A stretch of 64,000 bases of DNA from Flavobacteriaceae bacterium (GTDB lineage Bacteria > Bacteroidota > Bacteroidia > Flavobacteriales > Flavobacteriaceae). Below the pieces are notes generated by a model. The model had not been told where the DNA came from. It ran no database searches and saw nothing but the letters and a program-made list of their open reading frames with translations. This document shows, one piece after another, positions 54,541-62,523 of this stretch; position 1 is the first letter of the stretch; every line of letters begins with the position of its first letter. The stretch lies in contig JAKITD010000001.1 of the NCBI GenBank assembly GCA_021648265.1, forward strand, positions 102,446 to 166,445, read 5' to 3'. The position numbers were made by a program, and so were the translations under genes.

Positions 54541-55329
54541 ATGAACAACAAACCAATTGGCATATTTGATTCTGGTGTAGGAGGTACTTCCATATGGAAA
54601 GAAATAAACGCACTCCTTCCTTTTGAAAACACCATATATTTAGCGGATAGTGTAAATGCTCCTTATGGTTATAAATCGGTCGATGAAATTATTTATTTAA
54701 GTGTAAAAAACACAGAATTATTAATGCAAATGGGCTGTAAATTAATTGTTGTAGCCTGTAATACTGCAACAACAAATGCTATTTCAATACTGCGCAATAA
54801 ATTTGACATTCCTATTATTGGGATTGAGCCAGCTTTAAAGCTAGCAGCATTAAAAACAAAAACAAAAAGTATAGGGGTTCTAGCAACAAAGGGCACATTA
54901 ATGAGTAGTTTGTTTTCAATTTCTGCTAAAGAATTTACTAAAAAAATTCAAATAACTGAAGTTATTGGCGAAGGCTTGGTTCCATTAATTGAAGAAGGTA
55001 AAGTGGATACAAAAGAAATTAATATTCTACTAACTAAATACATTCAACCAATGACAAATAACAATATTGACCATCTTGTTCTTGGCTGTAGTCATTACCC
55101 ATATCTAATTCCTATTTTAGAGAAAATATTACCAAATAATATTACTATAATCGATTCTGGGGAAGCAGTTGCTAAACAAACTAGAAATGTGCTAATTAAA
55201 AACAATATACTTTCAAAAAATAAAAATAAACCTGAACATATCTTCTATACAAACACTTCTACTTTTGCATTAGAAATGCTTTTAAAAAATTACTCTAGCA
55301 GTATCACTATTAAAAATAAGAAATTCTAA
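54541..55329 (+). CDS. murI: Glutamate racemase
   Basis: 262 residues from the ATG at 54541 (MNNKPIGIFDSGVGG); the TTG at 54514 in the same frame lies inside the preceding hairpin. Catalytic Cys73 (VACNTATTNA) and Cys183 (LGCSHYPYL) and the DSGVGG motif are all intact. It makes D-glutamate for peptidoglycan, consistent with the envelope genes before it. It is convergent with the cyanophycinase gene. Confidence 0.97.
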   Translation: MNNKPIGIFDSGVGGTSIWKEINALLPFENTIYLADSVNAPYGYKSVDEIIYLSVKNTELLMQMGCKLIVVACNTATTNAISILRNKFDIPIIGIEPALKLAALKTKTKSIGVLATKGTLMSSLFSISAKEFTKKIQITEVIGEGLVPLIEEGKVDTKEINILLTKYIQPMTNNNIDHLVLGCSHYPYLIPILEKILPNNITIIDSGEAVAKQTRNVLIKNNILSKNKNKPEHIFYTNTSTFALEMLLKNYSSSITIKNKKF

Positions 55330-55330
55330 T

Positions 55331-56200
55331 CTACACAAAAGGAGCATCAATAGGAAGCACTTTCACAATTCGGGTTTCAATATTAAATCGGTCACCATTA
55401 GAAAGTACATGAACCGTTAGATTTGCCATCGTCATTGGAGTACCTTCAGGCAATACTTTTTCGTTATTATGAGTCAATGTTTTTGGATCGAAAACGATGA
55501 TCATTCCAGAACCTATCACTTCAAATTCGTTGTCTTTAATAACTAAGCCAGTGTCTTCGGCAAGTCCAATTCCAAGAAGATTTGGGTGTTTTGCTACTGC
55601 TTCCGATTGTCTTCCAAATCGTCCTCGTTGAATAAAATGTGTGTCAAAAATTAATTCAGGAATAAGCCCTAATCCTTCTCGCATAATAACAGCACCTTTT
55701 ATAAAAGCATCTTTACTACTACCACCTGCAATCATTTCAGTAGCCATTGCCATTGCCCCGGCTGAGGTTCCAGCAATAACAAATCCTTCCTCATTTTTAT
55801 GCCGATCAATCATTATTTGATGAATGGTAGTCCCTCCAATTTTATCGGAAATTTTAGACTGATTTCCGCCAGAAAACATTATACAATCAGCAGTTTTTAT
55901 CAGTTCGATAGATTCTTCTTTTTCAGAATCTTCCTTACTACGAATATCCAATACGTGAATGTTAGTACAACCTAACTTACTAAAAGCATCAAGGTAATTT
56001 TCACCTACTTCCACAGGGATACTTGAGGCAGTAGGAATTACTATTATTTTAGCATCAATTCCTCCACTTTCCTTTACCACTCGGGAAAGAATTCCAGTTT
56101 CAATATATTCTAAAGTGTATTGCTCGTGAGTCTTTCTATCGCCTTTATCTTCATTTCCACCAATAGGAATTAGTGTTCCTTTAACCGTCATAGCATTCAT
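55331..56200 (-). CDS. cphB: Cyanophycinase
   Basis: 289 residues of the serine peptidase S51 family. GTSAGAMAM carries the nucleophile Ser146, MFSGGNQSKI is the substrate-side GGNQ block, and IPTASS is also conserved. Cyanophycinase cuts cyanophycin to beta-Asp-Arg dipeptides. It is divergent from cphA (183-bp spacer) and convergent with murI (1-bp gap). The start may be Met1 (MNAMTVKG) or Met4. Confidence 0.93.
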   Translation of the reverse strand: MNAMTVKGTLIPIGGNEDKGDRKTHEQYTLEYIETGILSRVVKESGGIDAKIIVIPTASSIPVEVGENYLDAFSKLGCTNIHVLDIRSKEDSEKEESIELIKTADCIMFSGGNQSKISDKIGGTTIHQIMIDRHKNEEGFVIAGTSAGAMAMATEMIAGGSSKDAFIKGAVIMREGLGLIPELIFDTHFIQRGRFGRQSEAVAKHPNLLGIGLAEDTGLVIKDNEFEVIGSGMIIVFDPKTLTHNNEKVLPEGTPMTMANLTVHVLSNGDRFNIETRIVKVLPIDAPFV

Positions 56201-56212
56201 TTTTTATTCGGG

Positions 56213-56220
56213 CAAAAATA
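56213..56220 (-). promoter_or_regulatory. Possible -7 box for cphB
   Basis: TATTTTTG on the minus strand, 12 bases before the cphB ATG. No TTG at the usual distance upstream. Confidence 0.35.
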
Positions 56221-56326
56221 AACTAATTTTTTTACTGAAAAATGTATATATTTATAAACTTTCACCAATATTAAATTTAAACCTATGAAACGAGCATGTT
56301 AAAAAGCTTATCACCCAAAGGAATGA

Positions 56327-56344
56327 CTCCCGACGTTTCGGGAG
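56327..56344. repeat. GC-rich palindrome CTCCCGA-cgtt-TCGGGAG upstream of cphA
   Basis: A perfect 7-base inverted repeat in an AT-rich spacer, 39 bases before the cphA ATG. Similar TCCCGA/TCGGGA pieces occur at 41336-41351 and 42148-42164, suggesting a dispersed palindromic element of the genome. A hairpin in the cphA leader is also possible. Confidence 0.55.
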
Positions 56345-56383
56345 CGAACAACATGTGACCGATTCAACAAATATTATAGACAC

Positions 56384-59020
56384 ATGAAAATAAGAAGCAT
56401 CAATGCCATGCGTGGTCCAAATTACTGGTCAGTTCGTCGTCATAAATTAATTGTGATGGTTTTGGATTTACAAGAAATGGAGGAATTGCCTTCCAATAAA
56501 ATTAAAGGATTTGATAAACGATTGGAGGCAATGTTTCCCACTATGTATTCACATCGATGCTCTGTAGGAACTCCAGGTGGATTTTTTGAGAGAGTAGAAG
56601 AAGGAACTTGGATGGGACATATTATAGAACACATTGCTTTAGAAATTCAGACTTTGGCAGGAATGGACACTGGCTTCGGAAGAACCCGAGGTTACGGAGA
56701 AGAAGGCGTTTATAATGTGGTGTTTTCATACATTGAAGAAAATGTAGGTCGGTATGCTGCAAAAATTTCCGTTAAAATTTGTGAAGCATTAATTGCTGAT
56801 GAAGAATACGATATGACGGAAGATATTCAACGAATGCGTGAAATTCGTGAAGACGAACGATTAGGACCAAGTACCGGATCGATTGTCCAAGAAGCCGTAA
56901 ATCGTGGAATTCCGTGGATTCGATTAAATAAATATTCGTTGGTTCAGTTGGGTTATGGTGCCAATCAAAAACGAATTCAGGCAACGGTAACCAGTGAAAC
57001 CAGTAGTATTGGAGTAGAGTTGGCTTGCGATAAAGAAGACACTAAACATCTATTAGAACAAGCTGAAGTAGAAGTGCCTCGTGGTGATATTATTAGAAGA
57101 GAACGAAGCCTTCAAGATGCTTGTGATTACGTAGGGTTTCCTTTGGTTATCAAACCTATCGACGGAAACCACGGAAGAGGAATCACCGTAGATATAAATA
57201 ATTATGAGGATGCTTTGGTGGCGTTTCATCACGCAAAAGATAGCTCGAAAAGTGGCGCTATTATTGTCGAAAAATTTATAACTGGTAAAGATTATAGATT
57301 GTTGGTAATAAATAATGTATTGGTTGCAGCTGCCATTAGAACTCCAGCACACGTTGTTGGGGATGGAAAATCTACCATTCAAGAATTAATAGATAAAGTA
57401 AATAGTGATCCTCGTCGGGGTTACGGTCACGAAAAAGTGTTGACACAAATAACCACCAACGAACTGACCAAAACTTTAATTAGTCAGGCTGGTTATACCT
57501 TGGATTCTATTTTAAAAGAAGACGAACGACTTATTTTAAAAGATACCGCAAATCTTAGCACAGGAGGAACTGCCGAAGATATAACCGACATTGTACATCC
57601 AGCAAATGTTTCGATGGTAGAACGGATTTCAAAAATCATAGATTTAGATATTTGCGGAGTCGATATTATGACGACAGATATTACCAAACCACTTTCAGAA
57701 ACTGGCGGTGCGGTATTAGAAGTAAATGCTGGTCCAGGGTTTAGAATGCACCTAGCACCTACTACAGGATTACCAAGAAATGTAGCTGCTCCTGTAATAG
57801 ATAAATTATTTCCGAATGGCGAAACTGGTAGAATTCCAATTATAGCAATTACAGGTACTAATGGAAAAACAACTACCACCAGATTATTAGCACATATTGC
57901 AAAAATGAATGGATATCGAGTTGGATATACTACTAGTGATGGGGTTTATATTCAAAACAGATTATTAATGACTGGTGATTGTACTGGCCCTGCAAGTGCA
58001 GAATTTGTATTGAAAGATCCAACGGTTAATTTTGCTGTTTTGGAAAGTGCTAGAGGTGGATTGTTACGTGCAGGATTAGGATTTAAAAAATGTGATATCG
58101 CGATTGTTACTAATGTAGCGGCTGATCATTTGGGTTTAAAAGGAATTCATACGATTGAACAATTAGCAAAAGTTAAAGGAGTAGTTCCCGAAACAGTATT
58201 GCCAGACGGCTATGCAATTTTAAATGCCGATGATGATTTGGTGTTTAATATGCGTAGAAATATTGAATGTAATTTGGCCTTATTTTCTATGGATGAAAAC
58301 AATCCACACGTTAAAGCATTGCAGCGAAAAGGTGGAATCACAGCGGTTTATGAAAACGGATTTGTAACTATTTGCCGTGGAGAATGGAAAATGCGTGTGA
58401 TGAAAGCGGAAGATATTCCGTTGACGTACGGCGGAAAGGCAAAATTTATGATTCAGAATGTGTTGCCGGCAATTTTAGCTGCGAACATTCAAGGAATTAG
58501 TATTGAAGATATGAAAGCGGCTTTGGAAACGTTTATTCCTTCAGCTTCACAAACTCCAGGACGATTGAATTTATTTAAGTTTAAAGACTTTAGTATTTTA
58601 TTAGACTATGCTCATAACCCTGCAGGAATGAGAGCACTTAAAGATTTCACAGATGAATTAGATGCCACCGTAAAAGTTGGAATTATTGCAGGAATTGGAG
58701 ATAGACGTGAGGAAGATAATAACGAAATGGGAAGCATTGCTGCCGAAATGTTTGATGAAATCATTATCCGTCAAGACAAACGTCTTCGTGGTAAAACCGA
58801 AGAAGAGTTGATAAAAATGTTGGACGACGGAATTAAAATGAAAGATCCCAACAAGAAAACAACCATTATCCCTTCAGAAAAAGAAGCGATTACTCACGCT
58901 GTAAAAAATGCCGTAAAAGGCTCGTTGATTGTTTTATGTAGCGATGTAATTCCGGAAGCTTTGGACTTAGTGAAAAAATTTAAAGAACAGGAAGCTAAAG
59001 GAGAGTTATTATCCGATTAA
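56384..59020 (+). CDS. cphA: Cyanophycin synthetase
   Basis: 878 residues with the family layout. An N-terminal domain (residues 1-160) is followed by an ATP-grasp domain (PLVIKPIDGNHGRG and GGAVLEVNAGPGFRMH) and a C-terminal Mur-ligase domain (ITGTNGKTTTTRLL). It polymerises Asp and Arg into cyanophycin, a nitrogen and carbon store. The nearby cyanophycinase gives both synthesis and breakdown. Length and all main motifs look intact. Confidence 0.95.
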   Translation: MKIRSINAMRGPNYWSVRRHKLIVMVLDLQEMEELPSNKIKGFDKRLEAMFPTMYSHRCSVGTPGGFFERVEEGTWMGHIIEHIALEIQTLAGMDTGFGRTRGYGEEGVYNVVFSYIEENVGRYAAKISVKICEALIADEEYDMTEDIQRMREIREDERLGPSTGSIVQEAVNRGIPWIRLNKYSLVQLGYGANQKRIQATVTSETSSIGVELACDKEDTKHLLEQAEVEVPRGDIIRRERSLQDACDYVGFPLVIKPIDGNHGRGITVDINNYEDALVAFHHAKDSSKSGAIIVEKFITGKDYRLLVINNVLVAAAIRTPAHVVGDGKSTIQELIDKVNSDPRRGYGHEKVLTQITTNELTKTLISQAGYTLDSILKEDERLILKDTANLSTGGTAEDITDIVHPANVSMVERISKIIDLDICGVDIMTTDITKPLSETGGAVLEVNAGPGFRMHLAPTTGLPRNVAAPVIDKLFPNGETGRIPIIAITGTNGKTTTTRLLAHIAKMNGYRVGYTTSDGVYIQNRLLMTGDCTGPASAEFVLKDPTVNFAVLESARGGLLRAGLGFKKCDIAIVTNVAADHLGLKGIHTIEQLAKVKGVVPETVLPDGYAILNADDDLVFNMRRNIECNLALFSMDENNPHVKALQRKGGITAVYENGFVTICRGEWKMRVMKAEDIPLTYGGKAKFMIQNVLPAILAANIQGISIEDMKAALETFIPSASQTPGRLNLFKFKDFSILLDYAHNPAGMRALKDFTDELDATVKVGIIAGIGDRREEDNNEMGSIAAEMFDEIIIRQDKRLRGKTEEELIKMLDDGIKMKDPNKKTTIIPSEKEAITHAVKNAVKGSLIVLCSDVIPEALDLVKKFKEQEAKGELLSD

Positions 59021-59032
59021 CAATACTTTATA

Positions 59033-59064
59033 TTGGGCTATGTTTTTAATAAAATCTAGCCCAA
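59033..59064. terminator. Hairpin between convergent cphA and the thioredoxin-domain gene
   Basis: Arms TTGGGCTA and TAGCCCAA (8 bp, perfect) with a 16-base loop. The U tract is weak on both strands, so the call is moderate. Confidence 0.45.
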
Positions 59065-59068
59065 ATAA

Positions 59069-61183
59069 TTAATTATCTTCTAAAATTAGTTCTAATCCTT
59101 CTGAAACTTCAGAAACCGGAATTTTACACGCATTGTTAACACAAACATAAATTAATGTTTCTCCTTCGCTATACCTCAATTTTAAAAGTGGCGATTTTTT
59201 AGCTGTAGTACTTCCTGCAATTAATTTGTTTGGAATATAAATTTTATTTAGTTCGGATACTTTTTCAATTGCCTTATCTCCTACTACTACAACTTCAAAA
59301 TATTTATTTTGGTAATTTGATAATAGATCTAACCAGTTAGAAAATCCTCCAGGATAATTTGCGATTTCTGGCTGTATAGTATGTAGCATATTAGAAGCCG
59401 TCTTATTATATTTTTCACTATCAAAATGATGCGCTAAAACAAATAGGTTTTTCGCCATAACCGAATTGGAAGCGGGCATTACATTATCACGATATTCAAA
59501 GTTTCGAGTTACTAATTTTCGATCTTCTTTTGAAGTAAAATAGAACATATGATTCTCTTCATTATAAAAATTAGTAAATGAATACTCCGCCAATTCTTTT
59601 GCTTCATTTATCCATTTTTCATTTAAAGTCACTTCATACAATCCTATAAAAGCATCAATAACCGCTGCATAATCTTCAAGATACCCATTAATACTGCTTC
59701 TTCCATCTTTGTAGGTATGGTGCAACGAACCGTTGCTTTGCAATAGCTTTTTGTTAATAAAATTAGCATTCTTTAAAGCCGCGTCTAAATATTCTTTTTT
59801 CTGAAAGGCTTTATAAGCATCTACGTATCCTTTTATCATTAAAGCATTCCAAGAAGTTAACGTTTTATCATCAAGACGAGGATTGGGACGTTTATTTCTG
59901 AAGGCAAGTAATTGCTGTTTCCAGTTTTTTCTTTTCTGAATAAATTCTTCAAGACTTATTGAAAATTCTTGTATTATTTCATCGTCACTTTTTTTACGAA
60001 TAAGTACGTAATTATCCTTTTCCCATTTTCCAAAGCCATTAATATTATAGTATTCTGCAAATAGTTTATAATCATCTTTTAACTCTTCTTGAAGCTCTTT
60101 TTTTGTAAAAACATAATAGCTACCTTCTTCTAATTCTCCTATAGAATTTTCACTATCTGCATCTAGAGACGAGTAAAAAGCACCTTCGATATTTGTCATT
60201 TCACGAGCAACATAGCTTAGTGTTTCTTCAACAACCTCCTTATATAATGGCTTTTTTGAAATCTGATACGCATGGCTATATAAACTTATTAATTGAGCAT
60301 TATCGTAGAGCATTTTCTCGAAATGAGGAATATGCCATTTCATATCGGTACTATATCGTGAAAACCCGCCGCCAATTTGGTCGTAAACGCCACCATAAGC
60401 CATTTTATCTAAAGTTAAAAAGACATAATCTTGAACTAATTCATTATTATTTTGTGTCCCAAAACGTAATAAAAATTCCAAATTATTGGGCATCATAAAT
60501 TTTGGAGCTCTTTTTGTGCCGCCAAATTTATGATCAAATGAATTTAACCAAGTACCAACTACTTCTTTTGTTGGAAAATCATTAAAATTCATTTCATCGG
60601 TATTCACAGAAATTAAATCCATACTCTTAATACCTTCTTCCAATTTATCAGCATAGTCCAAAAGTTTTTGAGGATTTTCTTCATATAGCTTTTGCATTTT
60701 ACCAAGTGCGACAATCCATTGTTCTTTTTTAAAATAAGTACCTCCCCAAATAGGTCTTCCATCTGGAAGTGTAACAACATTAAGAGGCCAACCCGCACTT
60801 CCTGTCATTAATTGTACTGCATTTATATAAATTTGGTCAACATCGGGCCGTTCTTCTCGATCTACTTTAATTGAAATAAAATCTTTATTCATCACCGATG
60901 CAACTGTAGAGTCTTCAAAACTTTCTTTTTCCATAACGTGACACCAATGACAAGCAGCATATCCTACACTAATAATTATAAGCTTGTTTTCGTCTTTTGC
61001 TTGCTGAAGTGAAGTGTCGTTCCAAGCCTTCCAATTCACGGGATTATGCGCATGTTGTAATAAGTATGGGCTCGTCTCGTTGATGAGTTCGTTGGTGTAA
61101 AGATGAGTTTCCAATGTTTCCTTTTTTGAAGAGTTACAAGAAATAATAAAAGCGGTGATTAAAACTAAATAATAATATTTCAT
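59069..61183 (-). CDS. Thioredoxin-domain lipoprotein (DUF255/YyaL family)
   Basis: 704 residues. MKYYYLVLITAFIISC gives a lipobox with Cys16. NPVNWKAWNDTSLQQAKDEN and the redox site GYAACHWCHVMEKESF (CxxC, CHWC) form the N-terminal thioredoxin-like domain, followed by a long (alpha/alpha)6-type helical domain to the C-terminus. This family (YyaL/SPATA20) is widespread with unclear function. The lipid anchor implies a periplasmic or outer-membrane location. The ATG is only 17 bases after a hairpin (61201-61231). Confidence 0.92.
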   Translation of the reverse strand: MKYYYLVLITAFIISCNSSKKETLETHLYTNELINETSPYLLQHAHNPVNWKAWNDTSLQQAKDENKLIIISVGYAACHWCHVMEKESFEDSTVASVMNKDFISIKVDREERPDVDQIYINAVQLMTGSAGWPLNVVTLPDGRPIWGGTYFKKEQWIVALGKMQKLYEENPQKLLDYADKLEEGIKSMDLISVNTDEMNFNDFPTKEVVGTWLNSFDHKFGGTKRAPKFMMPNNLEFLLRFGTQNNNELVQDYVFLTLDKMAYGGVYDQIGGGFSRYSTDMKWHIPHFEKMLYDNAQLISLYSHAYQISKKPLYKEVVEETLSYVAREMTNIEGAFYSSLDADSENSIGELEEGSYYVFTKKELQEELKDDYKLFAEYYNINGFGKWEKDNYVLIRKKSDDEIIQEFSISLEEFIQKRKNWKQQLLAFRNKRPNPRLDDKTLTSWNALMIKGYVDAYKAFQKKEYLDAALKNANFINKKLLQSNGSLHHTYKDGRSSINGYLEDYAAVIDAFIGLYEVTLNEKWINEAKELAEYSFTNFYNEENHMFYFTSKEDRKLVTRNFEYRDNVMPASNSVMAKNLFVLAHHFDSEKYNKTASNMLHTIQPEIANYPGGFSNWLDLLSNYQNKYFEVVVVGDKAIEKVSELNKIYIPNKLIAGSTTAKKSPLLKLRYSEGETLIYVCVNNACKIPVSEVSEGLELILEDN

Positions 61184-61200
61184 TAATAAAATTTGTGAAT

Positions 61201-61231
61201 ATAAAAATACGCTTTTGAAATTTCAAAAGCG
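61201..61231 (-). terminator. Terminator after the dodecin gene
   Basis: A perfect 22-bp palindrome (61210-61231, arms CGCTTTTGAAA and TTTCAAAAGCG) followed on the minus strand by TATTTTTAT. It lies between the dodecin stop (61258) and the next gene start (61183), which begins 17 bases later. Confidence 0.75.
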
Positions 61232-61257
61232 CATGTAATATGGTTGTTTGAAGTTAA

Positions 61258-61458
61258 TTAATTAACTTCAAAAGTGATTTTAACATTTACTCTAAAATCA
61301 ACAACCTCTCCATCTTTTACGACCGCACTTTGGTCTTCAACATAAACAGAACGAATGTTTTTTACACTTTTTGAAGCGTGCTTAACAGCTTTTTTTGTTG
61401 CATCTTCCCAACTCTTTTCTGAATTTGCTAAAATTTCAATAACTTTTAAAATTGCCAT
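61258..61458 (-). CDS. Dodecin-family protein
   Basis: 66 residues: AILKVIEILANSEKSWEDA, then VKNIRSVYVEDQSAVV, then VVDFRVNVKITFEV, the dodecin pattern of a short helix packed on a three-stranded sheet. Dodecins form hollow dodecamers that store flavin or related ligands. The Trp that stacks on flavin in studied archaeal and Thermus dodecins appears to be replaced by Ser here, which is closer to the calcium-dodecin (SecE2-like) type. Ligand identity is open. Confidence 0.93.
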   Translation of the reverse strand: MAILKVIEILANSEKSWEDATKKAVKHASKSVKNIRSVYVEDQSAVVKDGEVVDFRVNVKITFEVN

Positions 61459-61529
61459 AATATATAATGATTTGATTAAGCAACTAAGGTATGAAATATC
61501 TATATTATTTTTAGGTTTTTACAGATTAA

Positions 61530-62450
61530 TTATCCATTTATTGCTTCAACAACTTCAACTTTACCTTTAAGCATTTCACGAAGCATTGCTTCAATCCCGT
61601 TTTTCAAAGTGACTGTAGAGGATGGACAACCACTACAAGCTCCTTGCAATATAACTTTTACCGTTTTAGTTTGTTGATCGTATGAGTCAAAAGCAATATT
61701 TCCTCCATCACCTTCAACCGCAGGTTTTACATATTCATTTAATATTGAAATAATTTCTTTTTCAATTTCAGTAAAATCTCTTTTTTCATAAGAAGTTGTT
61801 GCAATTTCTTTGGCTTGAAGTATTTCATCATTTAAAATATCTTTTCCAGATTCAATAAAAGATCGGATAAATTCTCTTAATTCATTTGCAAAATCTTGCC
61901 ATTCAACATTAGATTGTTTGGTTACCGAAACATAATTTGCGCTAATAAATATTTCTTTTACAAACGGAAAACTGAATAATTCAAAAGCTAAAGGAGCGTG
62001 AATTGCTTCGCTACTTGTTTTGAATTCATACATAGTATTTGCTAACGATTTATTGGCAACAAATTTCATTACCTCAGGATTAGGAGTGCTTTCTGCATAA
62101 ATTGTGATAGGCGTTTTACTTATTTTATGTTCATTTGTGCTTGTATTAAGTATCACTTTTTCACCAGAATTTAAATATTCTTTGATCGTTTCTGAAATTT
62201 CTTCTTGTACATCATTCCAATTAATTTGGGTTAAATCAAATGGAAATTTTTCAATTGCAATAAAATTTTGAGATATAAAAATAGTCTTAACAAAGGGAAA
62301 ATGAAACAGTTGTTGTGCTATAGGACTGGCTTTAGCATCATCTATATTGTTAAATTCGTAACTTTTTGCTTGAGTTAAAAAGGAGTTTGTAACAAATTTC
62401 ACAATATTTTCACTATTAGTCTGTTGTACTGTTATATTTATTTTAGCCAT
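61530..62450 (-). CDS. NifU-like Fe-S scaffold with two Nfu N-terminal domains
   Basis: 306 residues in three parts. Residues about 5-90 and about 105-200 are tandem Nfu N-terminal domains; the second keeps TPNPEVMKFV and both contain FPFVK(T/E)IFIS. The first is degraded at the start (TNSENIVKFV). Residues about 215-306 are a NifU C-terminal domain with the cluster-binding CSGCPSS motif. It probably carries Fe-S clusters to target proteins. It has a good promoter at 62467-62498. Confidence 0.95.
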   Translation of the reverse strand: MAKINITVQQTNSENIVKFVTNSFLTQAKSYEFNNIDDAKASPIAQQLFHFPFVKTIFISQNFIAIEKFPFDLTQINWNDVQEEISETIKEYLNSGEKVILNTSTNEHKISKTPITIYAESTPNPEVMKFVANKSLANTMYEFKTSSEAIHAPLAFELFSFPFVKEIFISANYVSVTKQSNVEWQDFANELREFIRSFIESGKDILNDEILQAKEIATTSYEKRDFTEIEKEIISILNEYVKPAVEGDGGNIAFDSYDQQTKTVKVILQGACSGCPSSTVTLKNGIEAMLREMLKGKVEVVEAING

Positions 62451-62466
62451 TTTAATGTTTTTTTTA

Positions 62467-62498
62467 CAAAAATATGAAAAGAAAAGCTATGTATTCAA
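62467..62498 (-). promoter_or_regulatory. Promoter of the NifU-like gene
   Basis: On the minus strand a TTG (62498-62496), 21-base spacer and TATTTTTG (62474-62467) fit the TTG-TAnnTTTG pattern, ending 16 bases before the ATG. A divergent TATATTTG (62499-62506) for the next gene abuts it. Confidence 0.6.
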
Positions 62499-62506
62499 TA
62501 TATTTG
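62499..62506 (+). promoter_or_regulatory. Possible -7 box for the choice-of-anchor L gene
   Basis: TATATTTG, a full match to TAnnTTTG, 17 bases before the ATG at 62524. No good TTG upstream. It overlaps the nifU-side promoter, so the two divergent transcripts may compete. Confidence 0.4.
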
Positions 62507-62523
62507 AAACCTTAACCAATTGC

